From contig CALCRD010000480.1 of the NCBI GenBank assembly GCA_937894355.1, forward strand, positions 1-17,890: 17,890 bases of DNA. The letters are read 5' to 3'. Position 1 is the stretch's first letter; the number at the start of each line of letters is the position of its first letter. Both the position numbers and the translations under genes were made by a program. This stretch comes from an uncultured Bacillus sp. (GTDB lineage Bacteria; Bacillota; Bacilli; Bacillales; Cytobacillaceae). The notes beneath the pieces were generated by a model, which ran no database searches, was not told where the DNA came from, and saw nothing but the letters and a program-made list of their open reading frames with translations. Positions 9,092-16,515 of this stretch are shown here, piece by piece.

Positions 9092-11035
9092 TTGAAAATG
9101 TTGGGATTTACTCCTTTTTTAGATGGATACCATGATGTTGAAAATCAATTGATTGATTATTTACGACAAAAAGCCGAGAAATCTATAGCCATGAATGAAT
9201 CAGTAAAGAACGATATTACTAACCTTAATGAGTTTGCAGTTTATAAAAAATCCGTATTAGAGCATTTCCTCAAAACTTTGGGAGGGTTGCCTGAAGACAA
9301 GGCTTTGCTTGAGCCTAAAGTTACTGGCGTTCTACATAAAGAGGGTTATCGGATTGAAAAGATTATTTTTCAGAGCTTGCCTGGCTTTTATGTAACTTGC
9401 AACTTATATCTTCCAACAACAAATACTCCAGTGCCTGCAATATTATTTGCTTGTGGTCATGCTCATGAGGCTAAAGCCTATCCGGTTTATCAAAAAGTAT
9501 GTCTTGATCTAGTAGCGAATGGTTTTGCTGTGCTTTCAGTTGATCCAATGGGTCAAGGGGAGCGAATCCAATATTTTAGAAATGGAAAAGAAGAGGTAAC
9601 GCGTGGAATTTTTGAGCATACATATGCCGGCATTCAATGTTCTCTTCTTGGTATGAGTATAGCTCGCTATTTTTGTTGGGATTTAATTCGTGCTTTAGAT
9701 TATATGTGTACAAGGGAAGAAATTGATTCCACACGATTGGGAATGACCGGCAATAGCGGGGGTGGAACTCAAACTAGCTATATGATGCTATTAGATGACC
9801 GCATTAAAGCTGCGGCACCTTGTACATATATTACTTCGAGATGGGCCTATCTTGGCACAGGTCAGGCTCACGATATGGAACAAAATCTATTTGAAGGAAT
9901 CTCTCATGGTCCAGCACATGACGATTTTCTAGCTTCCTTTGCTCCAAAACCGGTTATGGTAGGGGCGGTTGAATCAGATTTTTTTAACTTGGAAGGGGCG
10001 GTTCATACTGTAAAATTAGCACGCAAAGCCTATAGCCTTTTTGGTGCAGAAGATAACATCAAGCTTACGATAGCCCCCGGAACACATGCGTATGTTCCTG
10101 AGCTGCGAGAAGCATCGGTTAATTGGTTTCGAGTCCATCTTATGGGGCTTCAGCCAGACTTTCGCACCTCAGATCCCGAGCCATACGAGCCCAAACAATT
10201 ATATTGTACGGAAACAGGTCAAATACTAGGTGATTTTCCGCAAGCTACTACTGTCCATGATCTTTTAAAGTCGGAGCTTGATAGGGAAAAAACAAAAAAC
10301 AAGTTTAATATAGAGCTTTTACAAAAGACTTTAGGTCATCATAAATCTGCAGAGCCCAAATACCCCAGGGTAATTGCAAGTGATTTGGTAGCCGACGGAA
10401 TTTGTCGGGAGAAGATATTCTTTTGGAGCGAAAAAGATATCATCGTGAGTGGCTTATTCTTCTGCACCCCAGATGCTCAACGTGATCCTGTTCTTTTGTT
10501 GTTAGAGGAGGGAACAGCTGAGGTAGAGACAGCCTGGGAGTTGATTTCTTCGCTTTTGGCCGAGGGTCGAGACGTATTCCTCTTTGATTCAAGAGGGGTA
10601 GGAGCAGTTGCATCTCGTCAGCTTAACCCAAATAGTTTCCCATTTCATTTTTTTGAAACTGAATACCGTTTAAGTTGCGATGCGCAAATGTTAGGTACAT
10701 CGGTAGTAGGGATGCAGGTTACAGATGTGCTTCGAGGTATTGAATATTTATTAGAACGTACAGGAAAAGAAAAAATTGTTTTAGCTGGTAGAGGGAAAGG
10801 AGCTTTACTAGCAACTTTTGCTGCTCCATTTGTCAAAACAAGCCAACTACGAATTTCACCTTTACCCGATAACTTTTCTCAAATAGTAAAAAAACGTCTA
10901 TATAGACCCGAAAGAGTACCCCTGTTGTTCGGTCCATTAAGGCAGTGGGATTTGCCTGATCTTTACCAATACCTCAAGGAAATGGATGTAGAGATCTATC
11001 AGCAAATTATTCATCCCTTAGGGACTTCGCTATAG
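9092..11035 (+). CDS. Two-domain alpha/beta-hydrolase, acetylxylan-esterase/dienelactone-hydrolase-like
   Basis: The 647-residue product starts at TTG 9092, 7 bases after GGGG; an ATG two codons later is possible but is spaced less well. No signal peptide is present. The N-terminal domain (about 90-350) has an alpha/beta-hydrolase core: oxyanion-side segment FACGHAHE, then DPMGQGER, the nucleophile elbow GNSGGG with Ser222, a candidate acid Asp296, and His332 in PGTHAY. This layout matches large acetyl-esterase-like proteins of polysaccharide loci. The C-terminal part (about 430-647) looks like a second hydrolase fold (VFLFDSRGVG), but its elbow reads GRGKG, with Gly568 in place of the Ser, so it is probably non-catalytic. 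The likely role is removal of ester groups from imported sugars, together with GH2. The substrate is unknown. A fragment of a paralogue lies at 14793-14966. Confidence 0.75.
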   Translation: MKMLGFTPFLDGYHDVENQLIDYLRQKAEKSIAMNESVKNDITNLNEFAVYKKSVLEHFLKTLGGLPEDKALLEPKVTGVLHKEGYRIEKIIFQSLPGFYVTCNLYLPTTNTPVPAILFACGHAHEAKAYPVYQKVCLDLVANGFAVLSVDPMGQGERIQYFRNGKEEVTRGIFEHTYAGIQCSLLGMSIARYFCWDLIRALDYMCTREEIDSTRLGMTGNSGGGTQTSYMMLLDDRIKAAAPCTYITSRWAYLGTGQAHDMEQNLFEGISHGPAHDDFLASFAPKPVMVGAVESDFFNLEGAVHTVKLARKAYSLFGAEDNIKLTIAPGTHAYVPELREASVNWFRVHLMGLQPDFRTSDPEPYEPKQLYCTETGQILGDFPQATTVHDLLKSELDREKTKNKFNIELLQKTLGHHKSAEPKYPRVIASDLVADGICREKIFFWSEKDIIVSGLFFCTPDAQRDPVLLLLEEGTAEVETAWELISSLLAEGRDVFLFDSRGVGAVASRQLNPNSFPFHFFETEYRLSCDAQMLGTSVVGMQVTDVLRGIEYLLERTGKEKIVLAGRGKGALLATFAAPFVKTSQLRISPLPDNFSQIVKKRLYRPERVPLLFGPLRQWDLPDLYQYLKEMDVEIYQQIIHPLGTSL

Positions 11036-11100
11036 ATATATTGTAATTTCCGCTTTGTTCCATAACCACTATCTTGCACGATTGTAAGGGGTTGATTCAA

Positions 11101-12276
11101 ATGAATTTCAAGGGCCTTATCATCGGGATACCTAAAGAAATCCTTAAAGGAGAGCGCCGAGTATCCGCTACGCCTGATACTGTCAATAAAATGGTATCAC
11201 AGGGTGCAAAAGTATTGGTAGAGACGGGTGCAGGTAAGGACTCATACTTTCAAGATGATGAATATAAGGCGGTGGGCTCTGAGTTAATCGATGATGTTGA
11301 GGAATTGTATTCTTCGGCTGATATTATTTTAAAAGTGAAAGAACCCATCTATAGTGATGCGAAAGGTAAGCATGAAGTAGAAATGATGCAAGAAGGTCAA
11401 TGTATAATCTCATTTCTCCATCCTGCCTTTCCCGGCAACCATCAGATGGTGCGTGATTTGGCCTCGCGCAGGATCCTCGCCTTAACCTTAGATGGAATAC
11501 CACGAATTTCGAGAGCGCAATCCATGGATGCGCTCACTTCTATGAGCACAATAGCAGGCTATAAGGCATGCTTGATGGCTGCCAATAGATTGCCCAAATT
11601 TATGCCCATGGTGGGAACAGCTGTTGGTATGATTAAACCTGCTGTAGTAACCGTAATAGGAACCGGGATTGCAGGTCTTCAGGCGGTAGCAACTGCAAAA
11701 AGGTTAGGTGCTGTAGTGCAGGCTGTTGATATTCGTCCCGCTGCCAATGAACAGGCAAAGAGTTTGGGAGCCAAGGCGATTGAACTAGGCATCCCCGAAG
11801 ATTTGGCAATAGCGCCAGGCGGGTATGCTGCCAAGCTGCCAGATAAGTGGCTTGAAAAAGAGCGGGGGATTTTAGCTCCGGTTGTAGCTGATTCCGATAT
11901 CATTATTACTGCAGCCTTGATTCCAGGTAAAGTAGCTCCCATAATTATTACGGAACAGATGATAAAACAAATGAAACCGGGCTCTGCCATTGTGGATATT
12001 GCCATCGATCAGGGTGGAAACGTTGAAATCACAAAACCGGGAGAACTTATTGAAATGTATGGTGTAAGTATAGATGGCACAAAGAACATTCCGGGGATGG
12101 TGCCAACTGCTTCCACCTGGATGTTTGCAAAAAATGTCTACAATTATTTAGCAAATCTCGTAGAAGATGGCAAGATTAATATTAATTTAGATGACGAAAT
12201 TATCGCTGAATCTGTTGTAACTTACAACGGAGAGATTATCCATGCTGGAGCACTGGAAGCGATGAACCTGAAATAG
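11101..12276 (+). CDS. pntAA: NAD(P) transhydrogenase subunit alpha part 1 (NAD-binding, PntAA)
   Basis: The start is taken as ATG 11101 (391 residues), 9 bases after AAGGGG at 11086-11091; an in-frame TTG at 11074 lacks a ribosome site. The product is the soluble domain I of proton-translocating transhydrogenase, binding NAD(H) on the inner side of the membrane. It shares the alanine dehydrogenase/PNT fold: the N-terminal GIPKEILKGERRVSATP, the RAQSMDALTSMSTIAGY segment, and a Rossmann motif VIGTGIAGLQA with G187, G189 and G192, followed by acidic D210 (QAVDIRP) that favours NAD over NADP. It is the first gene of a tight three-gene operon; the esterase stop is 65 bp upstream, so read-through from that gene is possible. 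The separate alpha-1 and alpha-2 chains are a common bacterial layout. Confidence 0.95.
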   Translation: MNFKGLIIGIPKEILKGERRVSATPDTVNKMVSQGAKVLVETGAGKDSYFQDDEYKAVGSELIDDVEELYSSADIILKVKEPIYSDAKGKHEVEMMQEGQCIISFLHPAFPGNHQMVRDLASRRILALTLDGIPRISRAQSMDALTSMSTIAGYKACLMAANRLPKFMPMVGTAVGMIKPAVVTVIGTGIAGLQAVATAKRLGAVVQAVDIRPAANEQAKSLGAKAIELGIPEDLAIAPGGYAAKLPDKWLEKERGILAPVVADSDIIITAALIPGKVAPIIITEQMIKQMKPGSAIVDIAIDQGGNVEITKPGELIEMYGVSIDGTKNIPGMVPTASTWMFAKNVYNYLANLVEDGKININLDDEIIAESVVTYNGEIIHAGALEAMNLK

Positions 12277-12289
12277 GAGGCTGGAGAGA

Positions 12290-12574
12290 GTGTCAGAGTT
12301 GCTGCTTTTGGTTTTATTTGCGATTTCAATGCTAGTTGGCTATAAGGTTATTAGCCAAGTGCCAAGTCTGCTCCATACGCCGCTTATGTCAGGTACTAAT
12401 GCTCTGTCGGGAGTGACTGTACTCGGAGCGTTAACTATAACTGCCATCGCAAAGCTCCAGGGGCCATCTACGATTGGGATGGTGCTTGGCTTTATAGCCA
12501 TCGTTATGGCTATGATCAACGTGGTAGGCGGCTTTGTAGTCACCGGCAGAATGCTGAGGATGTTTAAGAAGTAA
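12290..12574 (+). CDS. pntAB: NAD(P) transhydrogenase subunit alpha part 2 (membrane, PntAB)
   Basis: The 94-residue membrane protein starts at GTG 12290. Its ribosome site AGGAGG (12275-12280) overlaps the pntAA stop codon, so the two are translationally linked. It has about three hydrophobic helices and the family hallmark VPSLLHTPLMSGTNALSG near residue 25. The helices form part of domain II, the proton channel, and join with PntB. The length matches stand-alone PntAB chains. The next gene starts 31 bp downstream. Confidence 0.95.
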   Translation: MSELLLLVLFAISMLVGYKVISQVPSLLHTPLMSGTNALSGVTVLGALTITAIAKLQGPSTIGMVLGFIAIVMAMINVVGGFVVTGRMLRMFKK

Positions 12575-12608
12575 GGAGGTAGAGCGGAACTAGCCGCTAT
12601 AGAAGATG
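12573..12608 (+). promoter_or_regulatory. Shine-Dalgarno, hairpin and start codon of pntB
   Basis: A full AAGGAGGT lies at 12573-12580, but the pntB ATG is at 12606, 25 bases further on, too far for normal initiation. Between them is a perfect 5-bp hairpin, AGCGG (12583-12587) / CCGCT (12594-12598) with a 6-base loop. Taking out its 16 bases leaves 9 bases between the site and the ATG. An in-frame TAG at 12600-12602 excludes an earlier start. The hairpin may bring the ribosome site close to the start. Confidence 0.5.
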
Positions 12609-14111
12609 ATAGATTTGAGAACTACAATTTTTTTAGGGCTGAGCTTGGCAGATCTATTAGGATTTATTTTTGTTATAGGTGCGGTTTTGGGTATTAGGCT
12701 CATGGGCTCCCCTACTACTGCCAGGGGAGGCAATTTAATAGGTGCTATAAGCATGACAGGCGCCATCATAGTAACCCTTATCTCTGAGGGGATAATCAGC
12801 CTTGGGATTCTTTGGTTTGCAATAGCCATTGGCAGCGCCTTGGGCTATTATCTGGCAATAAAAGTGGCTATGATCCAGATGCCTCAGATGGTTGCTTTGC
12901 TGAACGGGTTTGGCGGTGGTAGCTCTGCGATTGTTGCCCTGCTTACATTGCTAGGTCCTATAACAATTGGCCCGTTTGAGCAGATAACTGCTATATTAGG
13001 ACTTTTGGTGGGGGCAGTGACCCTCACAGGTAGCTTGATTGCGGCTGGAAAACTTGCAGGTAAGATTAATGGGCGGCCGGTCATCTTCAAAGGCCAAGCG
13101 TTTATTAATAATGTTGCTCTCATTTTTTCTGTGGTATCAGGTTTAGTGGCGATATTGTATTCGGGCAGTATGATAGGTATAGCAGCGACAATAATCGCCC
13201 TTGTGGTCGCATTGGGCTATGGTATTCTCTTCACCATCCGCGTAGGTGGAGCGGACATGCCCATTACTGTGTCTTTACTTAATTCATTTTCTGGAGTTGC
13301 AGCATCGATTTCAGGTCTTGCGATAAAAAATCCTCTGCTTGTAGCCATAGGCGCTATAGTTGGAGCGTCAGGCCTTATTCTTACTCAAATAATGTGTAAG
13401 GCCATGAACAGAAGCCTTGCTCAGGTGTTAATGGGCAAAACTACAGTCTTGCAGACTAGAAAAGGTAAGGGAAAGTCAGCTGCAGACTCTGTAAAAGTAG
13501 CAGAGCCAGAATTTGAGTTCTCTCCTGATGAATCTTTAAGCTATGTAGATCTGGCAAAGGAAGCTAGAAAAGTGATCATAGTTCCTGGCTATGGCATGGC
13601 CCGAGCCCAAGCACAGCGTGATGTCAAGACTCTTATGGACAAACTGGAAGCCAATGGGGCAGAAGTTAAGGTGGCTATCCACCCTGTTGCAGGGAGAATG
13701 CTAGGGCACATGAATGTACTGCTTGCCGAGGCAGATGTATCCTACGATAAGCTTTATGAGATGGATCTGATTAATGATGAGTTTGCTGATACCGATCTCG
13801 CTATCGTGGTAGGAGCGAACGATGTTGTAAATCCTGCAGCCAATACTGCAGAAGAAACTCCTATTTACGGCATGCACATTCTGAATGTTAATAAAGCAAA
13901 GCATGTTCTGATTTTCAACTATGATACCAACCCAGGATATGCTGGAGTAGAAAACCTACTTTATAAGTCGGATAACGTAACTGTGTTATTGGGTGATGCT
14001 GCTGATATTATTAAGTCGTTTATAGAAAGTTTTGATGATACAAGTGTTGCTACCCCAAGTAAGCCAAAAGCATTACGTTACGTTGATATCGCAAAACTGC
14101 AAAGCACGTAA
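12606..14111 (+). CDS. pntB: NAD(P) transhydrogenase subunit beta (PntB) with aberrant C-terminal tail
   Basis: The 501-residue protein has an N-terminal membrane domain II of about eight or nine helices (SPTTARGGNLIG, and MPQMVALLNGFGGGSSA near residue 92), a charged linker (about 280-310), and NADP-binding domain III from about 313 (VIIVPGYGMARAQAQ, GANDVVNPAANT, PGYAGVEN). It is the proton-pumping partner of PntAA/PntAB, linking hydride transfer between NAD(H) and NADP(H) to the proton gradient. It is longer than usual: after the normal end near residue 475 it runs on into a linker that repeats its own residues (RYVDIAK against SYVDLAK at 312-318) and stops at a frameshift. A second domain III follows at once. 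Odd residues: L366 in GRMLGHMN and H424 in GMHILNV, where prolines are usual, and N438-Y439-D440 in place of the usual Lys-Arg-Ser cofactor-phosphate loop. Confidence 0.93.
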   Translation: MIDLRTTIFLGLSLADLLGFIFVIGAVLGIRLMGSPTTARGGNLIGAISMTGAIIVTLISEGIISLGILWFAIAIGSALGYYLAIKVAMIQMPQMVALLNGFGGGSSAIVALLTLLGPITIGPFEQITAILGLLVGAVTLTGSLIAAGKLAGKINGRPVIFKGQAFINNVALIFSVVSGLVAILYSGSMIGIAATIIALVVALGYGILFTIRVGGADMPITVSLLNSFSGVAASISGLAIKNPLLVAIGAIVGASGLILTQIMCKAMNRSLAQVLMGKTTVLQTRKGKGKSAADSVKVAEPEFEFSPDESLSYVDLAKEARKVIIVPGYGMARAQAQRDVKTLMDKLEANGAEVKVAIHPVAGRMLGHMNVLLAEADVSYDKLYEMDLINDEFADTDLAIVVGANDVVNPAANTAEETPIYGMHILNVNKAKHVLIFNYDTNPGYAGVENLLYKSDNVTVLLGDAADIIKSFIESFDDTSVATPSKPKALRYVDIAKLQST

Positions 14112-14581
14112 TTATAGTTCCGGGCTGTGGCATGGCTTTAGCTCAAGCACAACGTGATCTTAAGATTCTCATGGACAAACTAGAAGCATATGGGGCAGAA
14201 GTTAAGGTGGCTATTCATCCTGTGGCAGGGAGAATGCCAGGGCACATGAATGTACTCCTTGCCGAAGCAGATGTATCCTACAATAAGCTATACGAGATGG
14301 ATCAGATTAATAATGAGTTTGCTGATACCGATCTTGTTATTGTGGTAGGAGCGAACGATGTTATTAATCCTGCAGCTAATACTGCAGAAGAAACGCCGAT
14401 CTATGGGATGCCTATTCTTAATGTTCATACAGCGAAGCATGTGCTAATTTTTAATTTTGATACGAAGCCTGGATATGCTGGAGTCGAAAATTCTCTTTAT
14501 AAAGCGGATAATGTAACTTTGCTGTTGGGTGATGCTGCCTTTACTATAAAAGAATTTTATTTACTAATCACTACAGGCTGA
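14087..14581 (+). pseudogene. Tandem duplicate of PntB domain III, out of frame
   Basis: The -1 frame relative to pntB is open from 14087 (after a TGA at 14084-14086) to a stop at 14579-14581. It encodes a nearly complete second NADP-binding domain III, about 87 % identical to that of pntB by eye over some 137 residues: VIIVPGCGMALAQAQ, GRMPGHMNVLLAEADVSY, VVGANDVINPAANT, KPGYAGVEN. The 3' end of pntB (RYVDIAK) is the linker of this copy, so the two were once one fused chain and a one-base loss near 14100 broke it. The first start codon, ATG 14132, falls inside the nucleotide-binding loop and has no ribosome site, so independent translation as a working domain is unlikely. This copy keeps the two family prolines that pntB itself has lost. 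Confidence 0.8.
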
Positions 14582-14792
14582 AAGCCGGTAGGTTCCAACT
14601 GGGGCTATAAGCCACCTAAAGATTTTCCAAAGCTATCTTTTTCATGTTCCTTTCTATACTTTTTGGTTTCGAATATATTGAGCAATGATTTATTTCATCA
14701 CGTGTTTTATTTATCACCTCTTATGTAATATTTCGTAAGTTTGGCTCAGCATTTGGTACATTTCTACCTAGGTTTTTATGCCTCTTCCTTAA
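14582..14792. other. 211-bp gap between the domain III copy and the esterase relic
   Basis: No gene is seen. Short inverted repeats occur just after the domain III copy (GGCT ata AGCC near 14603-14613, flanked by TAGGT/ACCTA), which might be the old operon terminator, but no U-tract follows directly. Confidence 0.35.
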
Positions 14793-14966
14793 GTTCCGGG
14801 TTATGCTGCCAAAACAGATGATTGTTATCATTATAGAATGGAGCGAGTACCACTTTTGTTTGGTCCACTGAATAAGTGGGATCTACCCCAGCTTTTTCAA
14901 TACCTCAAAGAGCGAGACGTAGAAATATATCATCAGTTGATATCGCCCTTAGGACCAAAGCTTTAG
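14793..14966 (+). pseudogene. 3' relic of a second esterase gene
   Basis: Fifty-seven codons, open from after a TAA at 14790-14792 to TAG at 14964-14966, lack a start. The last 43 codons (from about 14835) match the C-terminus of the two-domain esterase at 9092-11035: 32 of 43 residues are identical by eye, including ERVPLLFGPL, WDL, QYLKE and DVEIY, and both end at the same position with PLGxxL and stop. The nucleotide match is clearly lower, near 70 %, so the copy is old or came from a diverged paralogue. No homology to the rest of the esterase is seen upstream. Confidence 0.75.
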
Positions 14967-14991
14967 GAACTAGCAGTTTAAATGTTTATTT

Positions 14992-15026
14992 AAAACAAAA
15001 AAAGCACTTCGAATAAACTCGAGTGC
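14992..15026 (-). terminator. Rho-independent terminator of tRNA-Trp
   Basis: On the minus strand, GCACTCGA (15026-15019) pairs with TCGAAGTGC (15012-15004) with one bulged base and a short loop, followed by seven T residues, G and four T. It begins 10 bases after the tRNA 3' end. The hairpin plus long U-tract is a standard intrinsic terminator. Confidence 0.85.
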
Positions 15027-15035
15027 CGAAATAAT

Positions 15036-15111
15036 TGGCAGGGGAGACAGGACTTGAACCCGCAGCCCTCGGTTTTGGAGACCGATGCTCTGCCAGTTGA
15101 GCTACTCCCCT
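15036..15111 (-). tRNA. tRNA-Trp (anticodon CCA)
   Basis: The minus strand folds into a 76-nt cloverleaf: acceptor stem AGGGGAG/CTCCCCT, U8-A9, D-stem GCTC/GAGC, anticodon stem TCGGT/ACCGA with loop CTCCAAA (anticodon CCA, Trp), T-stem GCGGG/CCTGT with loop TTCAAGT, discriminator G73 and an encoded CCA end. A1-U72 and G73 fit bacterial tRNA-Trp. It stands alone between its own promoter and terminator. Confidence 0.97.
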
Positions 15112-15122
15112 GCGACATTTAT

Positions 15123-15151
15123 ATCTTATCATAGAAACTCTGTTTCGTCAA
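15123..15151 (-). promoter_or_regulatory. Sigma-A promoter of tRNA-Trp
   Basis: On the minus strand TTGACG (15151-15146) is followed after exactly 17 bases by TAAGAT (15128-15123), which is preceded by TGA, an extended -10 element. The expected start of transcription is a few bases before the tRNA 5' end at 15111. Confidence 0.75.
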
Positions 15152-15183
15152 CGACAAAATGCCACTTTTTATTTGAGATTAAG

Positions 15184-15216
15184 AAAACAGGGATAGCTTG
15201 ATGCTATCCCTGTTTT
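15184..15216 (-). terminator. Terminator of the purine permease gene
   Basis: A perfect 14-bp inverted repeat (15184-15197 and 15203-15216, core CAGGGATAGC) with a 5-base loop begins 22 bases after the permease stop codon. Its ends are AAAA/TTTT, so it could work on both strands; on the minus strand the stem ends in TTTT followed by CTTAA. Confidence 0.85.
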
Positions 15217-15237
15217 AGCGAGGCTTTGTTATAACTA

Positions 15238-16515
15238 CTAAATTGCAAAGTGGAAAAGGGCGATAAGCCCAAGTACATACATAAACCAGTGAATCTCCTT
15301 TGCTTTCCCAGCAAAGAGATTGGAAACAATATAGGCCAGGAAACCTGCAGCAATACCATTGGCAATGCTGAAGGTAAAAGGCATCACAGCTAAAGTAACG
15401 AAAGCAGGGAAGGCCTGGGTAAAGTCATTGAAGTCGATTCCCATCACTGCACTCATCATCAGCACACCCACAATCACAAGGGCAGGTGCAGTGGCAGCAC
15501 CGGGAACTGTCAAAGCCAGGGGTGCTAAAAAGAGTGCCAAAAGAAAGAGAACACCAGTAGTTACAGCTGTAAGACCTGTTCTGCCGCCCTCTGCAATACC
15601 AGCAGAACTCTCCACATAGGTTGTCACAGTACTTGTACCCAAAGCAGCACCAAGGCAAGTACCAACAGCATCTACCAGCATTGCATCCTTAATCTTAGGT
15701 AGACGGCCATCTTTGTCAAGGAAGTCAGCTTTCGCAGCTGTTCCCATAAGTGTACCTAAAGTATCGAATACATCAACAAAGAGGAATGAGAAGATGGTAA
15801 AGAAGCCTAGTTTCCAAGCACCAGCCAGATCCATCTTAAAGAGGATTGGACTCAGGGAATGGGGCATACCAACAATTCCGTTCCACTTGGTAATTCCCAT
15901 GGGGATTCCCACGATTGTGGTAAGTAGGATACCGATGAGGATAGAACCTTTAACCTTCAGTGACATTAAGATTGCAGTAATCGCAATACCGATTATGGCC
16001 AGCAGTGCATCTCCTTTGGCAAGATTGCCCAAAGCGAGCAGTGTTGCCTCGTCAGAGACGATAATACCGGCATTTTTCAAGCCAATAAAGGCGATGAAAA
16101 GGCCAATACCTGCTGCTACCGCTTTTTTCAAAGAGACAGGAACTGAGATATCAATATAGTCGACTACTTTGAAAATAGAAAGGAGAACAAAGATAATACC
16201 TGAAATGAAGACAGCACCCAGTGCAACTTCCCAACCTGCTTTTGCTGCTACAACAAAGGCAAAGAAGGCATTGAGGCCCATACCACTTGCCAGGGCAAAT
16301 GGGTAATTAACAAATAGCCCCATGAGAATTGTGGTAATACCTGCTGAGAGAATTGTTGCAGTAGCCACTGCTCCCTGATCCATACCGGCTGCGGCCAAGA
16401 TTGATGGGTTAACGAAGATAATATAGGCCATAGTGATAAAGGTGGTTGCGCCGGCTAGGAGTTCAGTTTTGACATCTGTGCCATGCTCTTTGAGTTTGAA
16501 AAAATCTGCTAACAT
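15238..16515 (-). CDS. NCS2/AzgA-family adenine/guanine/hypoxanthine permease
   Basis: The 425-residue product is a polytopic membrane protein of the AzgA branch of the nucleobase-cation symporter-2 superfamily, taking up purine bases (PbuG/PbuO-like). It opens with FFKLKEHGTDVKTELLAG and TFITMAYIIFVNPSIL, has the NAFFAF segment near residue 84, DVFDTLGTLMGTA, and the highly conserved TSTVTTYVESSAGIAEGGRTGLTA. Twelve or more hydrophobic segments span it, and its length is normal. The start is ATG 16515; the ribosome site lies unusually far upstream with a hairpin between (separate entry). It is transcribed alone, divergent from pduL, and ends in a strong terminator. I see no purine riboswitch in the 226-bp upstream gap. 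Which purine is moved cannot be told from sequence alone. Confidence 0.93.
   Translation of the reverse strand: MLADFFKLKEHGTDVKTELLAGATTFITMAYIIFVNPSILAAAGMDQGAVATATILSAGITTILMGLFVNYPFALASGMGLNAFFAFVVAAKAGWEVALGAVFISGIIFVLLSIFKVVDYIDISVPVSLKKAVAAGIGLFIAFIGLKNAGIIVSDEATLLALGNLAKGDALLAIIGIAITAILMSLKVKGSILIGILLTTIVGIPMGITKWNGIVGMPHSLSPILFKMDLAGAWKLGFFTIFSFLFVDVFDTLGTLMGTAAKADFLDKDGRLPKIKDAMLVDAVGTCLGAALGTSTVTTYVESSAGIAEGGRTGLTAVTTGVLFLLALFLAPLALTVPGAATAPALVIVGVLMMSAVMGIDFNDFTQAFPAFVTLAVMPFTFSIANGIAAGFLAYIVSNLFAGKAKEIHWFMYVLGLIALFHFAI

Noticed and set aside
14132..14581. Independent gene for a 149-residue NADP-binding protein
   Set aside because: The first ATG lies inside the nucleotide-binding loop, the first beta strand would be missing, and there is no ribosome site. 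The coding match extends upstream of it, so it is a frameshifted domain copy.
14793..14815. Third copy of the PntB nucleotide-binding loop (VPGYA)
   Set aside because: Only about nine bases match the pntB copy and the match does not continue, so chance is more likely.
15359..16159. Plus-strand open frames opposite the purine permease
   Set aside because: They lie fully within a well-recognised gene on the other strand and encode no recognisable protein; the openness comes from its codon use.
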